Source of the DNA: JADJNW01 sp964526645
Lineage (GTDB): Bacteria > Bacteroidota > Bacteroidia > Chitinophagales > Saprospiraceae
Reading direction: 5' to 3'
DNA length: 64,000 nt
NCBI GenBank assembly: GCA_964526645.1
Contig: CAZGJN010000009.1
Coordinates: 1 to 64,000 of the forward strand
In this document: positions 52,994-61,962 of the stretch, piece by piece
Layout: each line of letters starts with the position of its first letter
Position numbering within the stretch: position 1 is the first letter of the stretch
Position numbers and translations under genes: made by a program
Notes under the pieces: model-generated
Seen by the model: only the letters and a program-made list of their open reading frames with translations
The model's database searches: none
Told to the model about the DNA's origin: nothing

Positions 52994-53863
52994 ATGGAAA
53001 CCACCGAACTACTAAAAAAAGTCCGCAAAATTGAAATCAAGACGAAGGGCTTGACGAAGCATATTTTCAGTGGGGAATACCACAGTGCGTTCAAGGGGCG
53101 GGGTATGTCGTTCAGCGAGGTGCGCAGCTACCAGTACGGCGACGATGTGCGCAATATTGACTGGAACGTGACGGCGCGCACGGGCGAGCCTTTTGTGAAG
53201 GTATTTGAGGAGGAGCGCGAACTGACGGTAATGCTACTGGTGGACATGAGTCGCTCGGCGTATTTCGGCACGGTGAACCAGATGAAAAATGAGATTTTGA
53301 TTGAAATCAGCGCAGTGCTGGCGTTTTCGGCGATTAACAATAATGATAAAGTTGGCGTGATTATTTTTACCGATAAAATCGAGAAATTTATTCCACCCAA
53401 AAAGGGCAGACAGCATATCCTACGCATCATCCGGGAGATGATTAATTTTTCGCCATCAGGCAGCGGCACGAATATCGCAGCAGGCTTGCAATATTTTAAT
53501 AATGTGATCAAGAAACGCAGCATTTGCTTCGTCTTGTCCGATTTTATGAGCAAAGGCTACACCGATGCGCTGCGCATTGCCAAGCGGCGACACGATATTA
53601 TCGGCATTCAGATGACCGACCCAGCGGAAGAACAACTCCCCGATGTGGGGCTGGTGATGGCAGAGGACGCGGAAACGGGCGCGATGCGCTGGATTGATAC
53701 TTCGTCGCGCAAAGTGCGGGAGGCTTACAGCCGTTGGTTTCAGGAGAACAATCAATATTTTAAAACCACGTTTTTGAGGAGTGGGGCCGATGCGATTGGT
53801 ATTCGTACCGACGAGCATTACGATGTAGCTTTGCACAAGTTTTTCTTAAAAAGAGCGAATTGA
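52994..53863 (+). CDS. DUF58-domain protein
   Basis: 289 residues. The signature YQYGDDVRNIDWNVTARTGE is followed by a VWA-like fold with MIDAS motif VDMSRSA and a Ser/Thr/Asn cluster (PSGSGTNIAAGL). DUF58 proteins are the usual partners of MoxR ATPases in Bat-type operons. It starts METTELLKKVRKIEIKTKGL. Its stop overlaps the next ATG by one base (TGATG). Confidence 0.9.
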   Translation: METTELLKKVRKIEIKTKGLTKHIFSGEYHSAFKGRGMSFSEVRSYQYGDDVRNIDWNVTARTGEPFVKVFEEERELTVMLLVDMSRSAYFGTVNQMKNEILIEISAVLAFSAINNNDKVGVIIFTDKIEKFIPPKKGRQHILRIIREMINFSPSGSGTNIAAGLQYFNNVIKKRSICFVLSDFMSKGYTDALRIAKRRHDIIGIQMTDPAEEQLPDVGLVMAEDAETGAMRWIDTSSRKVREAYSRWFQENNQYFKTTFLRSGADAIGIRTDEHYDVALHKFFLKRAN

Positions 53864-54894
53864 TGAATCGGAATACTGGAATACTGGAATGCTGGAAAAC
53901 TGGAGTTTTGAAAAAACATTACTCCATCAATCCATTACTCCATTACTCCCGCAAAACTTGGAAAAAGATTGTCCTGGTTTTGGGATTGAGTACATGGGCA
54001 GTGCTCGCTTTCGCGCAGGTCACCGCCTCTGCCCGAATAGACAGCACCCGCATTTTGATTGGCGACCAGGTGGAAGTGCAGCTTTTTTTGAATTCCAACA
54101 TGCCTTTAAGCAATATTCGGACGGATTTGTCGGACTTTGATTCTTTGACTTTTGTAGAGGTACTGGAAAAAAGTGATTGGAATCCTGTGAGTAATAGTGC
54201 AAGCTCCACTGTTTTTGAACAAACCCTTCGGCTCACTTCTTTTGAAGCAGGGCAGCATTTGATACCGGCATTTTCAGTCATTTTTAGTCGAAATGGCAAA
54301 GTAGATACGGTCAAAACCGGCACTTTGCAGTTGGACGTAGCAACGATCGCTGTAACCGATTCTACCCAATTGGCACCTATCAAAAACATTATTGAAGAGC
54401 CCCGAAAATTGGAAGACTTCCTGCCTTATTTGATTGGGCTTTTGGTTATGGTGATACTCGCCGGGCTTACGCTGCTGCTTATCAGGCTATCCAAGGGCAA
54501 AGAACTGCCACCACCGCCACCCATTATTTTGAAGCCGCATGAGATCGCTTTGCAAAAACTGGAGCAACTCCGCGCCGCGCGATTGTGGCAAGACGGTAAG
54601 ATCAAAGCATTTCAAACCGAGTTGACCTTTATTATCCGCGAATATTTAGAGCATCAATTTCAAATACCTGCGCTGGAAAATACTACTGATGAGATCATTA
54701 GCAGCCTGAGAAAAATAGGCTTTTCGAGCGAATGGCAGCAGCGCTTCCGAAGCTTATTTCAAAATGCAGATTTGGTAAAATTTGCGAAAGCAGAACCCCC
54801 GATAAGTATCCACGAAGAAGGTTTGAATGAGGCAATTGCATTAGTGCAAGAGACAAAACCAGTGGAAGAACCGATCCAGGTTAATGAAAAATAA
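53863..54894 (+). CDS. BatD-like membrane protein
   Basis: 343 residues from the ATG that overlaps the DUF58 stop. Residues 1-30 (NRNTGILECWKTGVLKKHYS...) are encoded by a quasi-palindromic repeat and do not resemble normal signal sequence; the real hydrophobic signal is KIVLVLGLSTWAVLAFAQ. Then a beta-sandwich domain, a membrane helix (YLIGLLVMVILAGLTLLLIR), and a cytoplasmic helical domain with LKPHEIALQKLEQLRAARLW. The form resembles BatD/DUF4381-type proteins. It ends a three-gene set without the usual BatA/BatB VWA genes. Confidence 0.75.
   Translation: MNRNTGILECWKTGVLKKHYSINPLLHYSRKTWKKIVLVLGLSTWAVLAFAQVTASARIDSTRILIGDQVEVQLFLNSNMPLSNIRTDLSDFDSLTFVEVLEKSDWNPVSNSASSTVFEQTLRLTSFEAGQHLIPAFSVIFSRNGKVDTVKTGTLQLDVATIAVTDSTQLAPIKNIIEEPRKLEDFLPYLIGLLVMVILAGLTLLLIRLSKGKELPPPPPIILKPHEIALQKLEQLRAARLWQDGKIKAFQTELTFIIREYLEHQFQIPALENTTDEIISSLRKIGFSSEWQQRFRSLFQNADLVKFAKAEPPISIHEEGLNEAIALVQETKPVEEPIQVNEK
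53866..53950. repeat. Quasi-palindromic spacer F inside coding sequence
   Basis: GGAATACTGGAATACTGGAA (from about 53870) faces TCCATCAATCCATTACTCCA (from about 53924), word arrays that are imperfect complements. It sits at the gene junction and is translated as the N-terminus of the BatD-like protein. Confidence 0.65.
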
Positions 54895-54895
54895 G

Positions 54896-54936
54896 ACCTT
54901 TCGGACCTGCTATGATTCGCAAACCCGAAAGGTTTT
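54896..54936. terminator. Terminator between convergent genes
   Basis: ACCTTTCGG (54896-54904) pairs perfectly with CCGAAAGGT (54925-54933), 9 bp with a 20-base loop, followed by TTTT. It serves the plus-strand gene and may serve infB on the other strand. Confidence 0.75.
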
Positions 54937-54938
54937 GA

Positions 54939-57857
54939 TTATGCCAATTTTTGTTTAATTTCAATAATTTCAACCCCCTCGATAATGTCACCCACTCTTA
55001 TATCATTATAATTTTCAATCGTAATACCGCACTCCAAGCCATTTTTCACTTCTTTTACATCTTCCTTAAAGCGCTTGAGCGAGCTAATTTTGGCAGTAGC
55101 GCCTTCGCGAGTAGGATAAACTACAATGCCATCACGTATGACTCGTACGTTAGTATTTCGAGAGATTTTACCTTCTTGCACATAGCAACCAGCAATCGTT
55201 CCGATCTTACTGATTTTGAAGACTTCGCGTACTTCCACCTGCGCCACGATTTTTTCCTCTTTCGTTGGCTCAAGCATGCCTTCAATTGCCATTTTGATTT
55301 CCTCAATTGCTTGATAAATAATAGAGTAGAGCTTGATTTGAACCCCTTCTTTTTCTGCCAGTTTCCGAGCATTTACAGAGGGGCGTACCTGGAAGCCAAC
55401 GATAATCGCATCCGAGGCAGAAGCCAGCAATACATCCGATTCCGTGATAGCACCAACTGCCCTGTGAATCACATTCACCTGTACTTTTTCGATGGAAAGT
55501 TTTATCAAGGAGTCGGATAAAGCTTCAACGGAGCCATCTACGTCCCCTTTTACAATCAGGTTCAATTCCTTGAAGTTGCCCAAAGCCAATCGGCGCCCAA
55601 TTTCATCCAAGCTAATTCGTTTGGTAGCTCGGTTGAGTTGCTCGCGGGCAATTTGGGCGCGTTTGGAGGCAATTTGCCTTGCTTCCTGGTCGTTTTCCAC
55701 CTCTTTAAATCGCTCGCCTGCTTGTGGCGCACCACTCAAACCCAGTACCAACACTGGCGTAGAAGGGCCAGCTATTTGTACGCGCTTGCCCCTTTCATTA
55801 AACATGGCTTTAATTTTGCCAGAATACTCACCAGCTACGATTGGATCACCGACGTCCAAAGATCCATTTTGAACCAAAATTTTGGCAACATACCCCCTGC
55901 CTTTGTCCAGAGAAGCTTCAATCACTGTGCCTACTGCTAAGCGATCAGGATTGGCTTTCAGATCAAGAATTTCGGCTTCCAGCAAGATTTTTTCCAAGAG
56001 TAGATCAATATTCAAACCTGTTTTTGCAGAAATGTCTTGGGATTGATACTTGCCGCCCCATTCCTCTACCAGGAAGTTCATATTCGCTAATTCCTGTTTG
56101 ATTTTTTCAGGTTGTGCGCCAGGTTTATCAATTTTATTGATTGCAAAAACGATAGGAACATTCGCAGCTTGTGCGTGGCTGATCGCTTCGCGCGTCTGTG
56201 GCATGATGCTATCGTCTGCGGCGATCACAATCACAGCGATATCTGTGATTTTGGCACCGCGTGCCCGCATGGCGGTAAAGGCTTCGTGACCGGGGGTATC
56301 GAGGAAAGTAATTTTTTTGCCATTGACAACCACCTCGTATGCTCCAATATGCTGTGTGATACCCCCGGCTTCTCCTTTAACGACATTGGCGCTTCGGATA
56401 TAATCCAACAAAGAGGTTTTACCATGGTCAACGTGCCCCATGACCGTCACAATAGGCGCACGCGGTTTTAGATCTGCCGGATCATCTATGATTTCTATTT
56501 CTTCGTCGGTTTGTTCTTCTACACTGATAAACTCTACCTCATGACCAAATTCTTCTGCTATCAATTCGATGATTTCTGCATCCAGGCGCTGATTGATAGA
56601 AACAATCACCCCGAGATTCAAACAAGCCGTAATAACCTCTGCTACAGGTACATCCATCAGGCTGGCTAACTCAGAAACTGATACAAACTCAGTGACTTCC
56701 AGCTTGCCGCTTTGTCCTTCCTGCTCCAGCAATTCTTGGCGTTCCCGTATGCGCTCCCTGTTATCGCGGCGCATTTTTTGGCGTTTCTTCTTACCACCAC
56801 CCGACAAGCGCGCCATGGTCGCCTTGATTTGATCCTCGATTTCTCTTTTGGAAACCTCCTTCGATTCGTCAATTGGCGGTCTTCGATTTCCACCTCTATC
56901 TCCCCCACTGCCACCTCTTGAGTCTCGTGGATCTCTTCTATCATCTCGCGGACGATTTTGCTGTTGGGGCTGTTGCCCTTGGTTGCTATTATTGGTATTA
57001 GTTACCTTTTTGCGTTTGCGCTTTTTCTTCTGGGCATCTTGCTGACTTTCATTCGTTTGCGCCGGTTTATCGGAAGGTGCGGATTGGGGGCGGTCTTTGT
57101 TTCTATCCCGATTATAATCTCTGCGATTATTATTGTTACTGCCTCGTTCCTGTGGTGTTTTTTCTTCTTTTTTAGCAGGTTTTTTAGCGAAGCGATCCGT
57201 GTCAATTTTGCCTAAAATCTTCAAACCCCTTAGTTCCGGCGTTTCTGCACGGAAATGCTCTGGCTCGCCGGTGGGAGGGGATTGCGTAGTGGGTTCTTGT
57301 TTTATTTCATCCAGTTGGGTAGTAGGAATATTTTTTGTTTCAGGTTTTTCCAGTTCTTTAGGTTCGGCGGGAGGTATTTTAGGCTCAGGTACTATTTTGT
57401 CTTGCAAAGGCGGCTCCACGACTGTCAAAGGCGGTTCTTCTTTTATTACTTTTTCTTCCTCAGGCTTTTTGGATTTTGCATCAAGGTCAATTTTCCCTAT
57501 TATTTTCAGGCGAGATCCCAATAAGCGGGGGCGTTCTTCTATGACTGGGGTGTCTTTTTTATCTTCTGTGGTGGTCTTAGAAAAGTCTTCTTTTGTGACT
57601 ACCGTTTTATCAATTTTAAGAGTGGTAGTGGTTGCTTCTTTTTTAACACTTGGGCGCGTACCAAATATTAGTTGATCTGCCTGCTCTTTAATGACCCGAT
57701 CTTTTTGAAATTCCCGAAGCAAGTGGTTGTACATTTCTTCGGTTATTTTGGCAGAGGGCTTATCCTCTATTTCAAATCCGTGCGTGTTGAGGTATTCTAC
57801 GATGGTAGTGGTACCTACATTTAATTCTTTTGCTATTTTGACTAAACGTTGAGACAT
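54939..57857 (-). CDS. infB: Translation initiation factor IF-2
   Basis: 972 residues. N-terminal IF2_N domain (MSQRLVKIAKELNVGTTTIV), a long low-complexity Lys/Glu/Asn/Arg-rich linker (about residues 60-370), then the G domain with G1 GHVDHGKT at 474-481, DTPGHEAF and NKIDKPGA, followed by IF-2 domains II to IV. It places initiator tRNA on the ribosome. It is third in the rimP-nusA-infB run, though separated by a 292-base gap from nusA. Confidence 0.97.
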   Translation of the reverse strand: MSQRLVKIAKELNVGTTTIVEYLNTHGFEIEDKPSAKITEEMYNHLLREFQKDRVIKEQADQLIFGTRPSVKKEATTTTLKIDKTVVTKEDFSKTTTEDKKDTPVIEERPRLLGSRLKIIGKIDLDAKSKKPEEEKVIKEEPPLTVVEPPLQDKIVPEPKIPPAEPKELEKPETKNIPTTQLDEIKQEPTTQSPPTGEPEHFRAETPELRGLKILGKIDTDRFAKKPAKKEEKTPQERGSNNNNRRDYNRDRNKDRPQSAPSDKPAQTNESQQDAQKKKRKRKKVTNTNNSNQGQQPQQQNRPRDDRRDPRDSRGGSGGDRGGNRRPPIDESKEVSKREIEDQIKATMARLSGGGKKKRQKMRRDNRERIRERQELLEQEGQSGKLEVTEFVSVSELASLMDVPVAEVITACLNLGVIVSINQRLDAEIIELIAEEFGHEVEFISVEEQTDEEIEIIDDPADLKPRAPIVTVMGHVDHGKTSLLDYIRSANVVKGEAGGITQHIGAYEVVVNGKKITFLDTPGHEAFTAMRARGAKITDIAVIVIAADDSIMPQTREAISHAQAANVPIVFAINKIDKPGAQPEKIKQELANMNFLVEEWGGKYQSQDISAKTGLNIDLLLEKILLEAEILDLKANPDRLAVGTVIEASLDKGRGYVAKILVQNGSLDVGDPIVAGEYSGKIKAMFNERGKRVQIAGPSTPVLVLGLSGAPQAGERFKEVENDQEARQIASKRAQIAREQLNRATKRISLDEIGRRLALGNFKELNLIVKGDVDGSVEALSDSLIKLSIEKVQVNVIHRAVGAITESDVLLASASDAIIVGFQVRPSVNARKLAEKEGVQIKLYSIIYQAIEEIKMAIEGMLEPTKEEKIVAQVEVREVFKISKIGTIAGCYVQEGKISRNTNVRVIRDGIVVYPTREGATAKISSLKRFKEDVKEVKNGLECGITIENYNDIRVGDIIEGVEIIEIKQKLA

Positions 57858-58149
57858 TCTTGTTTTTTAGTGCTTTTACAACGCTTATTAATAGTCAAAA
57901 GCTTTTGTTGATGGCAATTCCCTTACATATTCTACTATCGTTTTTGCAAGAATAAAATAAAAAGGTTCATTGTGAAAAGCTTTTGGCTATCAATAAAACT
58001 TAAAAAAAAAATCGCTACAAAGATAAAAGTAAAAACGGGTATCGTACTAATCTCATGGTAAAAAACAACCAAATAATACTCTTTTGCGATAGAATTTCCA
58101 CTGCTGGGCAACACAAGAAACCGTAGAAGAGTTCCGGTGCTACAAAAAT
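57858..58149. other. infB-nusA spacer
   Basis: A 292-base non-coding gap. It contains the palindrome CAAAAGCTTTTG (57896-57907) and a second copy of AAAAGCTTTTG (57974-57984). It may hold an infB promoter or processing site. Nothing else is recognised. Confidence 0.5.
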
Positions 58150-59391
58150 TTAATCTTCTTCAAATTCTGCTGCGAGAATACGCACCACTTCTCTGACGGT
58201 TTCCTCTTCGAGATCGGTACGACGCACCAATTCCTCCACCCGGAGTGCTAATACACTCTTGGCAGTATCGCAGCCTATGGATTTGAGGGTATCAATGACC
58301 CACTCTTCGATTTCATCTGAGAATTCATCCAGATCAACATCGTCAATTTCAATTTCATCGGGGGCATTTCGGAATACGTCAATCTCGTAACCAGTCAATT
58401 GACTTGCGAGTTTGATATTGGTACCCCCTTTGCCGATAGCCAAAGAAACCTGATCGGGCTCTAGATAAACTGCCGCTCGCTTTGCTTCCTGGTCTAACTG
58501 GATGTTGGTCACTTTGGCAGGAGTCAATGCCCGTTGAATAAACAAGCTGGCGTTGTTGGTATAGTTGACGATGTCAATATTTTCATTGCGCAACTCGCGC
58601 ACGATGCCGTGAATACGCGAGCCTTTCATCCCCACGCAGGCGCCCACGGGGTCAATGCGGTCATCGTAGGATTCTACGGCTACTTTGGCGCGTTCTCCCG
58701 GAATCCGCACGATTTTTTTCACGGTAATCAATCCATCTTCAATTTCGGGTACTTCCTGTTCGAGGAGTTTTTCGAGGAAAGTTTCATCCGTTCGTGATAC
58801 GATCACGGCAGGAGTATTGTTTTTCATTTCCACTTTTTTGATCACGCCACGCACCATATCTCCCTTTCGGAAAAAGTCTCCTTTGATCATTTCGGTTCTG
58901 GGCATGATCACTTCGTTATTGGTCGCATCATCTAGGATGAGGATTTCCTTTTTCATGATTTGGCTCACTTCCCCTACGATCATGTCACCTACACGCTCAT
59001 TGTAGCGGCGATAGACCTCATCTTTTTCCAACTCCATAATTCGGGAAATGAGTGTCTGGCGCGCTGCCATAATTGCCCGTCGCCCGAAATCTTCCAGGAA
59101 TAATTGTTCGTAGCATTCCTCTCCAATTTCATAATCTTCATCAATAGAGAGTGCTTCTGATAGGGAGATTTGGCTGCGGTCGTCAGTTACCTCGCCATCC
59201 GGCACGATTTCGCGCACCCGCCAAAGCTCAAGGTCACCTGTTGTAGTATTTACGATAACATCAAAATTCTCATCCGAGCCATATTTTTTTCGAATCAGCG
59301 TGCGAAAGACATCTTCCAGTACTCTCACCATCGTAGGGCGATCAATGTTTTTACCCGCTTTAAACTCTGAAAAAGTTTCTACTAAGTTCAT
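58150..59391 (-). CDS. nusA: Transcription termination/antitermination protein NusA
   Basis: 413 residues from ATG 59391 (MNLVETFSEFKAGKNIDRPT); the ORF start 18 codons upstream is not used. N-terminal polymerase-binding domain, S1 domain (VGEVSQIMKKEILILDDATN), KH domains (GACVGMKGSRIHGIVREL, LAIGKGGTNIKLASQLTG) and an acidic C-terminus. It acts on RNA polymerase pausing and termination. Same operon as rimP, 64 bases behind. Confidence 0.95.
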   Translation of the reverse strand: MNLVETFSEFKAGKNIDRPTMVRVLEDVFRTLIRKKYGSDENFDVIVNTTTGDLELWRVREIVPDGEVTDDRSQISLSEALSIDEDYEIGEECYEQLFLEDFGRRAIMAARQTLISRIMELEKDEVYRRYNERVGDMIVGEVSQIMKKEILILDDATNNEVIMPRTEMIKGDFFRKGDMVRGVIKKVEMKNNTPAVIVSRTDETFLEKLLEQEVPEIEDGLITVKKIVRIPGERAKVAVESYDDRIDPVGACVGMKGSRIHGIVRELRNENIDIVNYTNNASLFIQRALTPAKVTNIQLDQEAKRAAVYLEPDQVSLAIGKGGTNIKLASQLTGYEIDVFRNAPDEIEIDDVDLDEFSDEIEEWVIDTLKSIGCDTAKSVLALRVEELVRRTDLEEETVREVVRILAAEFEED

Positions 59392-59455
59392 ACACAAATC
59401 ATTGTTGTCGGTCAAAGGTTGTGGCGGCTTTCTGCCTACAGCCAACCGATTTTTT

Positions 59456-59968
59456 TTAAAATTGAATTTTTATAACTGCTTTTTTGATTTCTTCATACGG
59501 AATAATCGTCTGCACAACTTCTTTTTTCTTTTTTTTACCTTCTTTGAAGATCACTATTTCCTCGACCGTAGCTGCGAAATCTGTCGCACTCACCAGTTTG
59601 CCTATTTTTTTATTTCCACTTTGCGTAGCGATTTCGATATTGCGCCCAATATTTTTTTTGTATTGCCGTGGCAATTTGAGGGGGCGCCCCACGCCTGGTG
59701 AAGAAACATCGAGTGTATAGTGATCGCCTAAGGGTTGTTCTTCATCAAGATAGGCTTCTATATAACGGCTTATTTTCTGGCATTTTTCAAATGTTACACC
59801 GCTATCGCTATCAATAAAAAGTTCCAATTTGTTATTTTTCTCAGAAAAGAACATATCAACCAAAAAGCAATCTGCAAACTCAGGCTCTTCAAACTTCTTG
59901 TCCAGTAAATCTGCTATACGCGCTTCCACGAGTAATTCAGGATTGTGGATAAAAAAAAGAGGGAACAT
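59456..59968 (-). CDS. rimP: Ribosome maturation factor RimP
   Basis: 170 residues. N-terminal domain with VDMFFSEKNNKLELFIDSDS and the conserved DEEQPLGDHYTLDVSSPGVG, followed by the Sm-like C-terminal domain (PRQYKKNIGRNIEIATQSGN). It assists 30S assembly. First gene of the rimP-nusA-infB run. Confidence 0.93.
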   Translation of the reverse strand: MFPLFFIHNPELLVEARIADLLDKKFEEPEFADCFLVDMFFSEKNNKLELFIDSDSGVTFEKCQKISRYIEAYLDEEQPLGDHYTLDVSSPGVGRPLKLPRQYKKNIGRNIEIATQSGNKKIGKLVSATDFAATVEEIVIFKEGKKKKKEVVQTIIPYEEIKKAVIKIQF

Positions 59969-60006
59969 TTTGTTCCCTCCACTGATTTCTATTTCTTATT
60001 CAGGTG

Positions 60007-60014
60007 CAAATATA
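60007..60014 (-). promoter_or_regulatory. -7 box of the rimP-nusA-infB operon
   Basis: Minus-strand TATATTTG, 39 bases upstream of the rimP ATG; a perfect TAnnTTTG match. The -33 TTG is not clear. Confidence 0.55.
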
Positions 60015-60131
60015 AGGCATTTTATATTGAAAAGCAAGTACCCTGTGCTTTTGAATTGGGGAGGTTGCAAAAATTTAATGAAATTTTGTAATATCGCATG
60101 CCGTTGTCAAGGAACAGCGATTTTAAATTTT

Positions 60132-61397
60132 ATGAAAAATAGCATCATTACAAGGGTTGTTTTGTTGGGTACGATTGCCGTGGTAGGTATCTTGGCGGTA
60201 CAAACTTATTGGGTGGTGAGTACCTGGAATATCAACGAGGCGGAATTCAATCAAAAAGTGCACCTGGCGCTGTACAATGTGGCGAGTGCATTAGCGGATG
60301 TGACGGGTTCTACGCTGCCTGCGCGTAATGTAGTGAAGCAACGCACTACAAATTATTATGTAGTAAATATCGCTAATGAAATTAATCCGGAGAATTTGGA
60401 ATATTTTTTGCAGCGCGAACTCGAATCGCTCGCCTTGAATATTGATTTTGAATATGCGGTGTTTGATTGCCACACTAATGAAATGGTTTATGGAAATTAT
60501 TATGCTTATGATTCGAATTCCAAAAAAAAGGCAGAATCGGGGCAGTTGCCTACATATAGTGAATTTACTTATTACTTTGGTGTAAAATTTCCTACGCGAT
60601 CCGGCTACCTTTTTAGCAAAATGCAATTGTCTATTATTTTTTCGGTTATTTTATTAGTGACAGTTGCTTTTTTTGCCTATTCCATGTTTGTTATTTTACA
60701 GCAAAAGCGGCTCTCAGAGATGCAAAAGGATTTTATTAATAACATGACGCATGAGTTTAAAACGCCCATTTCTACTGTAAAAATAGCAGCTGATGTTTTT
60801 TTGCACAGTGCGCAGGTGCAGCAGGATAAACGCTTGTTTCGATATGCTCATGTTATTAAAGAACAAAATCAAAGATTGAATAAGCAGGTAGAGAATGTGC
60901 TGCAAATTGCTCGATTGGAGCGCGATAATTTTGAGCTAAATCTGGAACCCATCGCACTAAATGATTTACTCGAGGAGATCAGCGCGAGCTGTTTCTTAAA
61001 AATAGAAAAACTGGGAGGGCATTTAGAGACAAAATTGTCGGATGAAAACATTGTTATTCAGGCGGATCGCTTGCATTTAACCAACGTTTTGCATAATTTG
61101 TTGGATAATGCGATGAAATATTGCAAAACAGCGCCTGCTGTAAAGCTGAGCCTGGAAAAAACGCAAAAAGGCCGCATTATACTCTCCGTTGCGGATAATG
61201 GAATCGGTATTGCAAAAGAATATCAAAGCAAGGTATTTGAAAAGTTTTATCGCGTACCCACCGGCAATGTGCACGATGTAAAAGGCTTTGGCTTGGGGTT
61301 GTTTTATGTGAAAAATATTTGCAGGAAGCACGGCTGGAAAATTAGTTTGGACAGTGAAGTGAATAAAGGGACGAAGATTTGTATTTTAATACGTTAA
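60132..61397 (+). CDS. Sensor histidine kinase
   Basis: 421 residues from ATG 60132 (MKNSIITRVVLLGTIAVVGI), the start of the first membrane helix; the ORF runs 101 codons further upstream over the rimP region. A periplasmic domain of about 130 residues is followed by a second helix (LSIIFSVILLVTVAFFAYSM), the H-box with His207 (NMTHEFKTPIST), N-box (LHNLLDNAMKY), G1 (VADNGIGIA) and G2 (GFGLGLFYV). It should autophosphorylate in response to an outside signal. No response regulator gene is adjacent in this window. Confidence 0.92.
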   Translation: MKNSIITRVVLLGTIAVVGILAVQTYWVVSTWNINEAEFNQKVHLALYNVASALADVTGSTLPARNVVKQRTTNYYVVNIANEINPENLEYFLQRELESLALNIDFEYAVFDCHTNEMVYGNYYAYDSNSKKKAESGQLPTYSEFTYYFGVKFPTRSGYLFSKMQLSIIFSVILLVTVAFFAYSMFVILQQKRLSEMQKDFINNMTHEFKTPISTVKIAADVFLHSAQVQQDKRLFRYAHVIKEQNQRLNKQVENVLQIARLERDNFELNLEPIALNDLLEEISASCFLKIEKLGGHLETKLSDENIVIQADRLHLTNVLHNLLDNAMKYCKTAPAVKLSLEKTQKGRIILSVADNGIGIAKEYQSKVFEKFYRVPTGNVHDVKGFGLGLFYVKNICRKHGWKISLDSEVNKGTKICILIR

Positions 61398-61436
61398 TTT
61401 TCAACAGTATAAGGTTTCACCTAAAATCTCCCGATC

Positions 61437-61856
61437 ATGAAAAAGCACTTTTTTATTGCCCTGCTTTTGATTACTGCTGCTACGACGGCCTTCGCGCAGG
61501 AAGAAAAACCTGATCAGTATGTTTTTAGTATTTATTTTGGAGGCGGAAGTTATTATATTGATGAAGCACAAATTCAAAAATTGCACAAATGGCTGGATGG
61601 TATTCCCGATATTGAGACCCACCAGATTAGCATCCACAGCCACACGGATAATATTGGAAGTATGGAGTATAATAAAATGCTCTCTCGCTATCGGAGTGAA
61701 TCTACCTTACAACAACTCCTTCATAAAGGGATTCCGCGCGATATTATTGACATTGCCGATTTTGGGGAAGAAAGCCCCGTGTATGATAATGCTACCTGGA
61801 ACGGGAAGCTTCACAACCGCCGTGTAGATGTAATTATCAAGCCTTTGGTGATGTGA
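61437..61856 (+). CDS. OmpA-like periplasmic protein
   Basis: 139 residues, signal peptide to AFAQ. The C-terminal part follows the OmpA peptidoglycan-binding pattern: IHSHTDNIGSMEYNKMLSRY and NRRVDVIIKPL, where the HTD and NRRV segments contact diaminopimelate. There is no barrel, so it is a free or envelope-bound OmpA-domain protein. Confidence 0.8.
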   Translation: MKKHFFIALLLITAATTAFAQEEKPDQYVFSIYFGGGSYYIDEAQIQKLHKWLDGIPDIETHQISIHSHTDNIGSMEYNKMLSRYRSESTLQQLLHKGIPRDIIDIADFGEESPVYDNATWNGKLHNRRVDVIIKPLVM

Positions 61857-61962
61857 AAATTGTATTTTCTACACTAACTTTTGTCAATTGCCAAGGTGAG
61901 ATTTATCTTTTCCGAAAATGCTTTTGCCTGCCTACTTTTGGGCGTACAAAAATGATATTACC

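Noticed and set aside
5408..53950. CRISPR arrays
   Set aside because: The word repeats are 8-14 bases, imperfect, without regular spacers, and no cas genes occur in the window.
59829..60131. N-terminal extension of the histidine kinase
   Set aside because: The segment overlaps the start and promoter of rimP and has no domain features; ATG 60132 begins the membrane helix.
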